Made by a program: the position numbers and the translations under genes. Of a stretch of 64,000 nucleotides of DNA, positions 17,069-25,910 are shown in pieces. The stretch lies in assembly GCA_015066935.1 (NCBI GenBank), contig SVNK01000002.1, positions 124,001 through 188,000 on the forward strand, written 5' to 3'. The notes below the pieces were generated by a model. The model had not been told where the DNA came from and did not search any database. It saw only the letters and a program-made list of their open reading frames with translations. Source of the stretch: Ruminococcus sp. Lineage in GTDB: Bacteria; Bacillota; Clostridia; Oscillospirales; Ruminococcaceae. The stretch's first letter is position 1; every line of letters begins with the position of its first letter.

Positions 17069-17608
17069 ATGAAAGCAACTGGAATTGTTAGAAGAATAGA
17101 CGATCTTGGTCGTGTTGTCATTCCGAAGGAAATCAGACGGACTATGCGTATCCGTGAGGGCGACCCGCTTGAGATTTATACAAACAGCGAAGGCGAGGTC
17201 ATATTTAAGAAATACTCGGCGATAAGCGAAATGAGTGAGAATGCATCATACGTTGCGGACATAATGCATAAGATTGCAGGATGTCCCGTAGTAATATTTG
17301 ATAAGGACCATGTTGTGGCGACGGCAGGCGTACCCAGAAAGGAATTCTCCGAGCGTCGTGTGACAGGTCAGCTTGAAGAGCTTATGCAGAACAGGGGACA
17401 GTATTTTTGTCCTGATGCAGACAGTGCGAACTTTTTTCCTGCTGAGGGAATTGACCGCAACGCAATAGCAGCAGTTCCGATAATTACAGCAGGTGACGTT
17501 TCAGGAGCAGTTGCATTTCTGAGTACGGAGAAGTCGAAAGAAGCGAGTGACCTGCAAAAGAGTCTTATCACAGCAGCGGCACAGTTTCTTGCACGTCAGA
17601 TTGAGTGA
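17069..17608 (+). CDS. spoVT: Stage V sporulation protein T-like AbrB regulator
   Basis: 179-residue transcription factor. The N-terminal swapped-hairpin AbrB domain MKATGIVRRIDDLGRVVIPK is diagnostic, and the C-terminal half (about 55-178) is the GAF-like domain of SpoVT. In Bacillus SpoVT tunes forespore gene expression; in clostridia it is needed for spore completion. The start ATG 17069 follows GGAGG; an upstream in-frame start has no support. It is monocistronic with a terminator shared with the convergent fusion gene. Confidence 0.92.
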   Translation: MKATGIVRRIDDLGRVVIPKEIRRTMRIREGDPLEIYTNSEGEVIFKKYSAISEMSENASYVADIMHKIAGCPVVIFDKDHVVATAGVPRKEFSERRVTGQLEELMQNRGQYFCPDADSANFFPAEGIDRNAIAAVPIITAGDVSGAVAFLSTEKSKEASDLQKSLITAAAQFLARQIE

Positions 17609-17621
17609 TTCGATATATAAA

Positions 17622-17660
17622 AGAGGCAGCCATGCAACAAGCATAGCTGCCTTATTATTT
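17622..17660. terminator. Terminator between spoVT and convergent gene
   Basis: AGGCAGC-C-ATGC / GCAT-A-GCTGCCT hairpin followed by TTATTATTTTA; T-rich on the plus strand. Confidence 0.75.
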
Positions 17661-19972
17661 TACTTATCTGATCTGAGGGCGACACGTCTGATTTTGCCGC
17701 TGACAGTTTTGGGAAGCTCATCGAGGAACTCAACGATACGAGGGTATTTGTAAGGAGCGGTATGCTCTTTTACGTATGTCTGGATTTCCTTTTTAAGTTC
17801 ATCGGTTCCGACAGTACCCTTTGTGAGAACAATGGAAGCCTTTACAACCTGACCTCTGATAGGGTCAGGAGCAGCACTGACACCGCATTCAAGAACATAG
17901 GGGAGTTCCATAATAACACTTTCAATTTCGAAAGGTCCGATACGGTAACCGGAGGACTTGATGACATCGTCAACTCGTCCGACGTACCAGTAATAGCCGT
18001 CCTCGTCCTTCCATGCGGTATCACCTGTGTGATAAACACCGTCGTACCAGACTTCTTTTGTTTTTTCCTCAGCGTTATAATAGCCAAGGAAGAGTCCGGG
18101 AGGAACCGATTTATCTGTGCGGACTACGATTTCGCCTGTTTCACCGGGCTTTACTGTATTTCCGTTTTCATCGACAATGTCAACATTATACTGAACGCTT
18201 GGCTTACCCATTGAACCGGGACGTGCTGTCATTCCAACGAAATTACCGATAATAAGGGTAGATTCGGTCTGACCGAAACCTTCCATAAGTTTTACGCCCG
18301 TAGCCTTGAGGAACTGATTATACACTTCAGGGTTGAGGGCTTCACCGGCAACGGTAGCATATTTAATGCTGCTGAGATCGTACTTGGAAAGGTCTTCCTT
18401 TATGAAGAAACGGAACATAGTAGGCGGAGCACAGAAAGTTGTGATGCCGTATTTTTTGAACATGGGGAGGATTTTGCTTGCGTCGAAGCGTTCAAAATCA
18501 TATACAAAGATACATGTTTCGCTGAGCCACTGACCATAGAGCTTACCCCAGAGAGCTTTACCCCATCCTGTATCGGAAATTGTGAGGTGGATTCCGTTGG
18601 GGTCGACATTATGCCAGTATCTGGCGGTTATGAAATGTCCGAGAGCGTAAAGATGGCTGTGGGTAGCGATTTTGGGGTATCCTGTAGTACCTGATGTAAA
18701 GTACATGAGGTTCGGCTCATTACCGCATGAGGTTTCGGCAGGATTTGTGGGACGTTCAAAAACGTCGCTGCAACCCTTCATACCTTCGTCGAAGCTGAAC
18801 CAGCCGTCACGTTCACCGTGAGCGATCATACGGACGATATTCATTCCGCTTTCCTCGATAGCGAGCTCAACCTGATTAGCGACATCGCCGTCGGCAGTAC
18901 AAACAATAGCTTTAACGTCGGCAGCCTTGAAGCGATACGTGAAATCGTGCTGGACGAGCTGGTTTGTAGCGGGAATTACGATTGCACCTATCTTGTGGAG
19001 TGCAACAATCGAGAACCAGAACTGGTAATGTCTTTTAAGGACAAGCATAACCTTGTCGCCTTTTCTGATGCCCATGGAATGGAAGTAATTTGCCGTCATA
19101 TTGGAGTATTTTTTAATATCGGCAAAAGTAAAGCGATGCTCCTCCATGTTATCGGAGACATGCAGGAGTGCAACCTTATCGGGGGTTTTTTCTGCGAGTC
19201 TGTCAACTACATCGAAGCCGAAGTTGAAGGTATCTGTATTTTTGAATTTAATATCGGTAAGTGCACCGTTTTCGTCAGTTTTGACCTCGATGAATTTATC
19301 GGCAACGGGGTCCTTGACTTTAGCGAGGTCAAAATTTGTAACGCCGGGGAGAATAACGGGATCGAGGTGATGAAGGGATTTCTGGGGAGCTGTCGTACCG
19401 AAAACAACAGCGTAGAATTTACACTCCTGACCGCCTACAGCCCATTCGTCATGAGGCTCGGAGCTGTCATAGTAAATTGAATCGCCTTCGTTGAGGATTT
19501 CGATATTATCACCGACCTGAACTTTAAGCTGACCGCTGATAACGATGTCCATTTCCTGACCTTCATGGGTATGAGGGTGGGGGACACGATATTTTTCGTC
19601 AACATAGGGGATAGTAACGAGGAAGGGTTCGCCGATTTTATTCTTGAAATTAGGTGCAAGACGGTAATATGTAAGACCTTTTCGTCTTGCAATCGGAACA
19701 GCCTCACCCTTTCTTGTAATATCGAAGCTGTTGATGTGGGGACTTTCGCCCTCCATAAGGTCAGTAATTTCAACGCCGCATGCGTTGGCGAATTTATAAA
19801 TAAAAGTGAAGCTTAAATCCTTTGCACCGCCTTCATAGGCGAGGTATTCAAAGGTGGAGACTTCTGTTTTCTGTGCCATTTCTTCAGGAGAGAGACCGAC
19901 TGATTCACGAACAGCTCTGATTCGTTCAGCAACCTCTCTAATTTTAAAATCCAGATTTTTTGAATTACTCAC
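17660..19972 (-). CDS. XRE helix-turn-helix / cupin / acyl-CoA synthetase fusion
   Basis: 770-residue three-part protein. Residues about 8-72 form an XRE-type HTH (EEMAQKTEVSTFEYLAYEGG); about 120-190 form a cupin with PHPHTHEGQEMDIVISGQL; about 225-770 form an AMP-forming acyl/acetyl-CoA synthetase with the P-loop YFTSGTTGYPKI, YHTGDTAWKDEDGYYW, GRVDDVIKSSGYRIG and the C-terminal catalytic Lys region PKTVSGKIRR. It should adenylate and CoA-ligate a short or branched acid. The HTH and cupin suggest sensing coupled to activity. GTG 19972 follows AAGGAG; the longer upstream frame lacks a ribosome site. Confidence 0.88.
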   Translation of the reverse strand: MSNSKNLDFKIREVAERIRAVRESVGLSPEEMAQKTEVSTFEYLAYEGGAKDLSFTFIYKFANACGVEITDLMEGESPHINSFDITRKGEAVPIARRKGLTYYRLAPNFKNKIGEPFLVTIPYVDEKYRVPHPHTHEGQEMDIVISGQLKVQVGDNIEILNEGDSIYYDSSEPHDEWAVGGQECKFYAVVFGTTAPQKSLHHLDPVILPGVTNFDLAKVKDPVADKFIEVKTDENGALTDIKFKNTDTFNFGFDVVDRLAEKTPDKVALLHVSDNMEEHRFTFADIKKYSNMTANYFHSMGIRKGDKVMLVLKRHYQFWFSIVALHKIGAIVIPATNQLVQHDFTYRFKAADVKAIVCTADGDVANQVELAIEESGMNIVRMIAHGERDGWFSFDEGMKGCSDVFERPTNPAETSCGNEPNLMYFTSGTTGYPKIATHSHLYALGHFITARYWHNVDPNGIHLTISDTGWGKALWGKLYGQWLSETCIFVYDFERFDASKILPMFKKYGITTFCAPPTMFRFFIKEDLSKYDLSSIKYATVAGEALNPEVYNQFLKATGVKLMEGFGQTESTLIIGNFVGMTARPGSMGKPSVQYNVDIVDENGNTVKPGETGEIVVRTDKSVPPGLFLGYYNAEEKTKEVWYDGVYHTGDTAWKDEDGYYWYVGRVDDVIKSSGYRIGPFEIESVIMELPYVLECGVSAAPDPIRGQVVKASIVLTKGTVGTDELKKEIQTYVKEHTAPYKYPRIVEFLDELPKTVSGKIRRVALRSDK

Positions 19973-20080
19973 GGCAAGCCTGCTCCTTTCTGAAGATTCC
20001 GACGGATATGAATCTGCGGTACAGCTGATATAAAAGATTTGTACAGTAAAGGTACATACAGCCATAGCTCATACATTATT

Positions 20081-20109
20081 ATTATACCTTGTTAAAGGAG
20101 GATTGTCAA
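20081..20109 (-). promoter_or_regulatory. Consensus promoter of the fusion gene
   Basis: Minus-strand TTGACA (20104-20109), 17 bp, TATAAT (20081-20086). Confidence 0.88.
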
Positions 20110-20250
20110 TATCTTTTCTGTTTAATATACAAAATGTGAGAATCGGGCACAATGATTACTGTTAGTATTATCAACAAAACATGATATTACTATTGGTTGT
20201 ATACTTAAAGTAAAACCCGTACTAAAAATCTGTGTGGAATTGTGAATTTT

Positions 20251-20280
20251 TTGTAAACAATGCTGTATCAGTGTTTACAA
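20251..20280. promoter_or_regulatory. Operator-like dyad
   Basis: Perfect 9-bp arms TTGTAAACA / TGTTTACAA separated by 12 bp, the right arm covering the -35 element of the promoter at 20274. Likely a repressor site for the CAP-dockerin gene; the regulator is unknown. Confidence 0.55.
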
Positions 20281-20302
20281 ACTGTAAAACTTGTGCTATA
20301 AT
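20274..20302 (+). promoter_or_regulatory. Promoter of the CAP-dockerin gene
   Basis: TTTACA (20274-20279), 17 bp, TATAAT (20297-20302), with a leader of about 90 nt. Confidence 0.78.
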
Positions 20303-20398
20303 AAAACCATAAAGTTGAAATAAATAAACCTACGGTAAATATGAGACAAAATCAGATAATACCAAGGGTAAAAGATAAAATGTTCGGAGGTGTCTGTT

Positions 20399-21661
20399 AT
20401 GATGAAAAATATCAGAAAGTTTACTGCGGTAGTTACTTCTTTTGTTCTGGCAATAAGCTGCATGGTTATTGTAAAGCCACAGGAAACTGTTGCTGCTACA
20501 GAAAATGATATGGTAGTAATGGCTGAAGAACTTATGATACTTATCAATGAGGCAAGAGCCGAAGAAGGAATTTCACCTTTATATATGGTTGATCATCTTA
20601 ACGACATAGCCGTAGTCCGTGCAAGAGAACTTATAGATAATCCGAGTCATGGATCACCGATTTACGGAACAATTCTAAATATGATTGATAAAAACCGTGT
20701 TCCGTTTTCGAAATTATCCGAAAATATCGTATGGGGCAAGTCTTCACCCGAAGAAATGCTTGAAAAGCTGATGAGCAATAGTACGTATCGTTCAAATATT
20801 ATGAATCCTCTTTTTACTCATGTAGGAATAGGAATGACATATGCAGAAAACAGTGCATTTGGTTGGTACGGCGCACAGGTTTTTGTATCTGTGGGTGGTT
20901 ATGTAGATGGTCAGAAAATGGTAACGCGTGACGAAGAAGTAATCGAGCCTGAGGAACCTGCTCAATATGATATGAAAGCAAGAGCAGAGGAACTGTTGGT
21001 CCTTTTTAATGAGGTAAGATCTTATAATGGTTTAGCTCCATTATATATGGTGGACCACCTTAATGATATTGCAGCGGTCAGAGCCAGAGAGCTTATACAG
21101 AAAACTGAGCATTGCGGTCTTGATGGCGGAACTATTATGAATATGCTTGATAAAGAACTTATCCCTTATATAAGAATAGCTGAAAATATTGCATGGGGAA
21201 AAAAGACACCTGAAGATATCCTTGAAATTCTTATGAATTCCGAAGAGCATCGTAGTAATATACTTAATCCTGATTTTACACATGTAGGAATCGGTGTAAC
21301 ATATGAATCAAACAGTCTTTATCAATGGTACTCTTCACAGATATTTGTTTCTGTGAATACTTGTATACCTGATCAGAGAATAGTAAACCGTGAAGAACTT
21401 ATTCCTGATCCGGAAGATATAGAAAGAATAATCCCGACTTGCTGCGGCGATCTGAATGGTGACAGCAAGGTTAATAGTTTTGATGTAATTGCTTTGGTGA
21501 AATATTGTTTCGGCAATTGTGATTTAACAGCCCTTCAGCTTGAAGCGTGCGACGTAATGCAGGATGGTTCAGTTAATATAGCGGACGTTGTTGTTATGCG
21601 AAAGCATATTATCGGATATGCTGAATACAGTGTTCTTCCTTGTCCATCCAGATATGCATAA
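20399..21661 (+). CDS. Secreted protein with two CAP/SCP domains and a C-terminal dockerin
   Basis: 420 residues. Signal peptide about 1-34 (VTSFVLAISCMVIV, cleavage near AAT). Two CAP/SCP-like domains follow (about 38-165 and 195-325), each with RARELI, a GT-I-NM segment, LSENIVWGK or IAENIAWGK, and HVGIG. The C-terminal 60 residues form a type I dockerin: GDLNGDSKVNSFD and CDVMQDGSVNIAD are the two Ca-binding loops. It should dock to a cohesin-bearing scaffoldin. The cysteine-rich secretory domain's function in bacteria is unclear. ATG 20399 is taken with CGGAGG upstream. Confidence 0.9.
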   Translation: MMKNIRKFTAVVTSFVLAISCMVIVKPQETVAATENDMVVMAEELMILINEARAEEGISPLYMVDHLNDIAVVRARELIDNPSHGSPIYGTILNMIDKNRVPFSKLSENIVWGKSSPEEMLEKLMSNSTYRSNIMNPLFTHVGIGMTYAENSAFGWYGAQVFVSVGGYVDGQKMVTRDEEVIEPEEPAQYDMKARAEELLVLFNEVRSYNGLAPLYMVDHLNDIAAVRARELIQKTEHCGLDGGTIMNMLDKELIPYIRIAENIAWGKKTPEDILEILMNSEEHRSNILNPDFTHVGIGVTYESNSLYQWYSSQIFVSVNTCIPDQRIVNREELIPDPEDIERIIPTCCGDLNGDSKVNSFDVIALVKYCFGNCDLTALQLEACDVMQDGSVNIADVVVMRKHIIGYAEYSVLPCPSRYA

Positions 21662-21709
21662 AAATGATTTTTTGTTGTTCTCACTTCTTCTTATTTCTTT
21701 TCACAAGAA

Positions 21710-21749
21710 TAAGCCCTTTGGTTTATAACCAAGGGGCTTACTCTTTTTT
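21710..21749. terminator. Terminator (bidirectional)
   Basis: TAAGCCCTTTGGTT / AACCAAGGGGCTTA stem, then CTCTTTTTTA. It serves the CAP-dockerin gene and possibly the cotJC fragment. Confidence 0.85.
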
Positions 21750-21760
21750 AGTATAACGAC

Positions 21761-22186
21761 TTATTTTCTCCTGCCGCAATTCTTATCATATACAGGATTG
21801 CATGCATAGAAATTTCTCGAATCAAGATTATCCTGAGTAATACGAAGTGCTTCGCCGAAGCGTTGATAATGAACTATTTCACGTTCACGCAGAAACTTTA
21901 TAGGATCTCTTACGTCGGGATCGTCGGTGAGACGCAGAATGTTATCATAGGTTGTGCGAGCTTTTTGTTCTGCTGCCATGTTTTCGTGCAAATCGGTTAT
22001 AATATCTCCTTTTGACTGGAAATATGTTGCGGTAAAAGGTGCCCCTGAAGCTGCGATAGGGTATATTCCTGTGGTATGATCTACGAAATAAGTGTCGAAA
22101 CCGCTGGACTTTATTTCGTCAATGGTAAGTTCCTTTGTTAGCTGATAAAGGATTGTAGAAATCATTTCCACATGAGCGAGTTCTTC
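21761..22186 (-). pseudogene. cotJC: cotJC, 3' part (split by prophage at attL)
   Basis: Encodes the C-terminal 139-141 residues of the CotJC/manganese-catalase-type spore coat protein: EELAHVEMISTILYQL, DHTTGIYP, ENMAAEQKARTTYDNI, REREIVHYQRFGEALR and a Cys-containing tail. The frame is open leftwards to the core GAAGAA (22181-22186), beyond which phage DNA begins. The matching N-terminal 58 residues lie at 55063-55236. Joining them through the core recreates LTDIGTEELAHVEMIS in frame. The break falls inside the E-x-x-H metal-ligand motif, so neither part can be active. Disrupted rather than decayed: this part has no other lesion. Confidence 0.9.
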
Positions 22187-22205
22187 CGAACATCAATGAT
22201 ATATA
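22176..22205. other. attL attachment site
   Basis: Junction of cotJC and phage DNA. The plus-strand core TTCTTC (22181-22186) is shared with attR at 55063-55068. On the phage side AATGATAT (22195-22202) is the inverted partner of ATATCATT at 55045-55052, giving a dyad attP when the ends are joined. Confidence 0.8.
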
Positions 22206-22218
22206 TGACGAATAAAAG

Positions 22219-23733
22219 TTAAATCAAGGAGATATTAACAGCAAAGGGGACTGGATGCCATCTGTCACGGATGGATGTTTCCCGGTGATAAGTAATGTCC
22301 TTGATGATAGTACGCAAAAAGCGATTAGTATCTTCGATAGGCGAGGACTTATCCTCAAGAATTGCGATTGCTTCTTGGAGAGCGACGTATCTTTGTTCGT
22401 AATCGACAATAGAAATTTCGTTAGCTTTAGCCTCAGCGATTGAATCCAGAAGCTCCTGACGACGCTGAGCGAGAGCAGCGTTACGCTTTACAAAGACCTC
22501 ACTGCTGTATACACCTTGTTCAAGAAACTCATATAATCGTTCTTGTTGTGTTTCCAGAGCGTTCAGTTCTTTTTGGAGAGCAGCGGACACAGCTTTTTGT
22601 GCCGGGAGTGCAGTATCGGTTTTCCCCTCCAGAATTTCCTTGATATCGGCAGCGTACTTTTTCAGTGCCTTTATGACTTCTTCCTCGACTTCTGAAAAGG
22701 TTGCCGACCTGTTTCCGCAGCGCATCTGGTAGGCACAATGGAGTCTCGGCTGACTTGAGCGTTGAGACTGATAAATCATAGGTCTTCCGCAGGAGCAGTG
22801 CATAATACCTGCAAAGGGATTCCGCAAGCCTGATGCAGCTTTTTTCTTTGGCAGAGTTCCGAAGCGTGCCATGGCAGCATTGAATAGTTCTTCCGATATA
22901 ATTCCTTCGTGTTTGCCGTCAACCAGAATCCAGTCTTCTTTTTTTGCCTTGGGACGTGAGGACTTCAGTTCTCCGTCCTCATATTTTTTTATGGTCTTAC
23001 GCCAGTTCCAACGGATTTTTCCGATATAAACAGGGTTCTTTATTATATCACGCACGCTGGCGTTGCTCCAGAGCTCCGACTTCCTCGGTTTTATATGCAT
23101 TGCATTCAGGCGGTTCGCAATTGTGGTGGACCCGATGCCGTCCTTGACCCATAATTCAAAAATGAGTCTGACGATATCAGCCTCGGAGTTCGGGACCAAT
23201 GTGAACGACTTTCCAATCTTGACCTTATCATATCCGTAAGGAGCTACGGAGCCGATGAAGTTGCCCTCGTTCACCGAAGCAATACGTCCTCGGGTCATAA
23301 TTTCCTTGACGTATTCAAGGTAGTCGTTTCCTCTCATGAGCTCCATTTCGAAGAATTTACGGTCGAACTTATCTGAAAGGTCGTATGTTTTCTGCGGAGT
23401 GATAACAAGCGTTTCTGTATAGCGGAACGCTCTGATTATTGTTCCGCAGTCTGAAAGGTCACCTCGGCTGAGTCTCTGAGGTTCTACGATAAGAACTCCC
23501 GTTATGTTCTCGTTCTGGATCCGTTCAAGCAGCCTGTTCACTTCGGGACGGTCCTGTATTGTCTCGCCCGAGACCACTTCCCGATAAATAAGCGATTCGG
23601 GAACTGCTCCGCCAAGCTTTGCTTCAGCATGGTCCTGCAGAATCTTACAGTGCCTTGCAAGAACTTCCTCTACCGTTTCGTGTTCGCCGTCGGCTCTCGA
23701 CTTCCTCAGGTATATCAGGTACTTTTCTTCCAT
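22219..23733 (-). CDS. int: Large serine recombinase (phage integrase)
   Basis: 504-residue serine integrase that recombines attP with attB in cotJC. The N-terminal resolvase domain has YLRKSRAD with nucleophile S12 and IVEPQRLSRGD. A recombinase domain (about 150-260, APYGYDKV, NPVYIGKIRW) follows, then a zinc ribbon (CSCGRPM and LHCAYQMRCGN) and a coiled-coil (about 370-460) typical of the family, which controls directionality. It lies 33 bp from attL, pointing towards cotJC. No candidate recombination directionality factor is recognisable, but the family is too variable to exclude the small early genes. Confidence 0.95.
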   Translation of the reverse strand: MEEKYLIYLRKSRADGEHETVEEVLARHCKILQDHAEAKLGGAVPESLIYREVVSGETIQDRPEVNRLLERIQNENITGVLIVEPQRLSRGDLSDCGTIIRAFRYTETLVITPQKTYDLSDKFDRKFFEMELMRGNDYLEYVKEIMTRGRIASVNEGNFIGSVAPYGYDKVKIGKSFTLVPNSEADIVRLIFELWVKDGIGSTTIANRLNAMHIKPRKSELWSNASVRDIIKNPVYIGKIRWNWRKTIKKYEDGELKSSRPKAKKEDWILVDGKHEGIISEELFNAAMARFGTLPKKKAASGLRNPFAGIMHCSCGRPMIYQSQRSSQPRLHCAYQMRCGNRSATFSEVEEEVIKALKKYAADIKEILEGKTDTALPAQKAVSAALQKELNALETQQERLYEFLEQGVYSSEVFVKRNAALAQRRQELLDSIAEAKANEISIVDYEQRYVALQEAIAILEDKSSPIEDTNRFLRTIIKDITYHRETSIRDRWHPVPFAVNISLI

Positions 23734-23797
23734 GATTTCTCCTCTCTATAGTTTTCCCCTGCGGTGTTTCCTTCACGGCAGGGGCTTTTTTATTATA

Positions 23798-24616
23798 CTA
23801 TGGATTACAATTTCCGCATGGCTGATAGCCTTGTGCTTTAACTTCATCACGAGTTCCTGTATATACTTCGTAGTTCTCAGCTTTAATATTAGCAACCGAA
23901 TAACAGCTTTGATAATGGAATTTATGTGACTCCTTATTCAGTACATAAGTATAAGTACGCTGTGTAGGCTTTTCTGTTGGTGCTTCTGTAACAACTATAA
24001 CAGTAGTAGTAGTAGTTGTTGTTGTTTCGGCTTTAGTTACTGTCGTGACTTTAGCAGATGTAGTAATATTTGCTTTAGTAGCTGCGACGCTCTCGGTTGT
24101 TGCTTCGGAGCTTGTTGCGGTAGTTGTTGTTTCGGATTCGGTAGTTGTGTCGGTAGTCGCTTCCGAGCCTGTCTCTGAGCTTGCTTCGGTAGTTTCCTCG
24201 GTGACGAGCTGAGAGGGCATGCTTCTGTCGGGTTCAGGTTCCTTATTGTCGTTCCCTGCCATAGCGGCAATCACAAACAATGATACTATACCTGTTACTA
24301 CGCCCTTGACAGTAGTGTTCCACTTGCTGTATCTCCAGAGCAGATATAAACCAATCGGGAAAAACAGTATTAACATTAGTATTATTCCCCATGTTCGCTT
24401 ATACCAGACAGTGTCGGGATTCGCAGCTTTCTGTTCCTTGGTTTTACGATATACCCATCTGAAGAAAAAGAACAACAATGTAAGCGGCAGAAGTCCAATA
24501 GCGATTATTGTTGTCAGGCATCCGCCTCCGCCTTTGCCTTTTTTGCCTCCGAAGCTCTTACTTGCTCCTACGTAAAATCCGCCTATTTTTTTGCCGTATC
24601 CGATTCTGAAACTCAT
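23798..24616 (-). CDS. Two-pass membrane protein with Thr-rich stalk and Cys/His C-terminal motif
   Basis: 272 residues. A Gly/Lys-rich N-terminus, hydrophobic segments near 32-52, 75-95 and 103-120, then a stalk of about 100 residues dominated by Thr, Glu and Ser, and a final module YVLNKESHKFHYQSCYS...GYQPCGNCNP. That last module is the small H-x-x-x-C / C-x-x-C domain found at the ends of competence- and nuclease-related proteins. Between integrase and repressor, this is the lysogenic-conversion position; superinfection exclusion or a surface role is plausible. ATG 24616 follows AAGGAGTG. Confidence 0.65.
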   Translation of the reverse strand: MSFRIGYGKKIGGFYVGASKSFGGKKGKGGGGCLTTIIAIGLLPLTLLFFFFRWVYRKTKEQKAANPDTVWYKRTWGIILMLILFFPIGLYLLWRYSKWNTTVKGVVTGIVSLFVIAAMAGNDNKEPEPDRSMPSQLVTEETTEASSETGSEATTDTTTESETTTTATSSEATTESVAATKANITTSAKVTTVTKAETTTTTTTTVIVVTEAPTEKPTQRTYTYVLNKESHKFHYQSCYSVANIKAENYEVYTGTRDEVKAQGYQPCGNCNP

Positions 24617-24704
24617 ATTTTTCACACTCCTTACTTTTTTACTCATCTGCATAATTTTACGTCAGCTCTGTCACGCCTATTACGCAGAGCATTTTGAACA
24701 TCGA

Positions 24705-25109
24705 TTATTTGTTTTTCTTGAAGAACGCCATATCAATTTTTATTATTTTATATGGTTTAAATCTTATGTATGATAGACGTGCAACAATTTTGTCGCCTCT
24801 ATTTATATAATCGTTAGCCATATCTTGCAGTTTTCCACGATACAGATACCCGAGCTTTTTTCTTTGTGGAACAAATAAAAGCATAACGGCTTTATCATCC
24901 GCTTCATTTGTGGGTTCTTGTATAAGAACGATTTGATTTCCTATTTTGACGTCTTGAGGGATGTATTCCCATGATGTGATTTCAACATCTTTATAGTGAT
25001 ATTTTAAAGTGTAGCCATCAATAGGTTCTGTTACCGACTTTTTCTCATCAGATAATCTGTCTTGCGGTATACCGGTTATGAGACTTTTTATTAGTTTCGA
25101 TATTTTCAT
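24705..25109 (-). CDS. HIRAN-domain protein
   Basis: 134 residues. The region from about 40 to 125 fits a HIRAN domain (VLIQEPTNEADDKAVMLLF and KLGYLYRGKLQDMA), which binds 3' DNA ends or ssDNA in HLTF-type helicases. Stand-alone HIRAN proteins occur in phages and defence islands; the role here is unknown. It is next to the repressor gene on the lysogeny strand, so it may be expressed in the lysogen. The start is the ATG at 25107-25109. Confidence 0.75.
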   Translation of the reverse strand: MKISKLIKSLITGIPQDRLSDEKKSVTEPIDGYTLKYHYKDVEITSWEYIPQDVKIGNQIVLIQEPTNEADDKAVMLLFVPQRKKLGYLYRGKLQDMANDYINRGDKIVARLSYIRFKPYKIIKIDMAFFKKNK

Positions 25110-25146
25110 GGTTCAACTCCTCATCTTCTATAATATAACATAATAA

Positions 25147-25851
25147 TTACGGCAATTCTGCTATGCCTATTACGCAGCCTTTACATTCGATATTGCCGTC
25201 CGTGGGGTAGATATCCTCATATTCAGGGTTCCTTGAAATAATACGACCTTTTCCTGCTTCCTTGATGTAACCTTTGCCGTTCTGCATGAACAGTCCGACT
25301 TTGCCGACGGGAACCTCAGAAGCCAGAGCAATATAAACTATATCTCCGTCATAATAATCGGGTTCCATGCTTGCACCCTCAACCTTTACGGCGAAATCAG
25401 CCTGCCGAGCTTCGGGAGTATCAATTACCTCAATGGTTCTCCACTGGTCAGGGTCGTTCAGGTCGAAGCCTGTTCCTGCCGAAACCTTGTTTTCGCTCAG
25501 CTTTCTGAACAGGAAGGTGTTTGGTGTATGCTTATCCATACATCTTTCGTATTCAAGATTCAAAACTGCATTAACCATTTTTTTACCGTTGTCATCTATA
25601 GCGTTGTACTTACTTACAAAGCTTGGTGACAATGGCTTTTGTTTTTTACGAACATATTCGACATAAAACTCTTCTGGGTCGCAGTCGAGGTATCTGCATA
25701 TGTCGAGGAAAACCTCTATTTCTATTTTAGATGTATCTCTTGACAGCATACTGCTCAATGTCGTTTTCGGTATTCCGATAGCTTCAGCTAATTCAGCCTG
25801 CTTGACATTTTTTTCTGCCATTTTTTGTTCAAGCAGCTTTCCAAAGCCCAT
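25147..25851 (-). CDS. CI-type repressor (XRE HTH + S24 peptidase)
   Basis: 234 residues that should maintain lysogeny and be cleaved during the SOS response. HTH at about 5-60 (KQAELAEAIGIPKTTLSSML); LexA-like S24 domain with cleavage site A125-G126, nucleophile S161 (VEGASMEPDYYDGD) and general base K197 (GKGYIKEAG). ATG 25851 has AAGGAGCTGA just upstream; a longer in-frame start is rejected. It is transcribed from 25876-25904 and faces the early operon across four operator-like sites. Confidence 0.93.
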   Translation of the reverse strand: MGFGKLLEQKMAEKNVKQAELAEAIGIPKTTLSSMLSRDTSKIEIEVFLDICRYLDCDPEEFYVEYVRKKQKPLSPSFVSKYNAIDDNGKKMVNAVLNLEYERCMDKHTPNTFLFRKLSENKVSAGTGFDLNDPDQWRTIEVIDTPEARQADFAVKVEGASMEPDYYDGDIVYIALASEVPVGKVGLFMQNGKGYIKEAGKGRIISRNPEYEDIYPTDGNIECKGCVIGIAELP

Positions 25852-25875
25852 AAAATCAGCTCCTTTCATAAATAT

Positions 25876-25904
25876 ATTATACATTCAAGGTGTTTCAAAG
25901 TCAA
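25876..25904 (-). promoter_or_regulatory. Repressor promoter
   Basis: Minus-strand TTGACT (25899-25904), 17 bp, TATAAT (25876-25881). An operator-like site sits just upstream (25913). Confidence 0.8.
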
Positions 25905-25910
25905 TACAAT

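Noticed and set aside
18818..19480. 220-codon open frame antisense to the acyl-CoA synthetase fusion
   Set aside because: Antisense shadow; composition follows the real gene on the other strand.
23757..23797. Terminator behind the Thr-rich membrane protein gene
   Set aside because: CCCCTGC..GCAGGGG hairpin is followed by T-run only on the plus strand, where no gene needs it.
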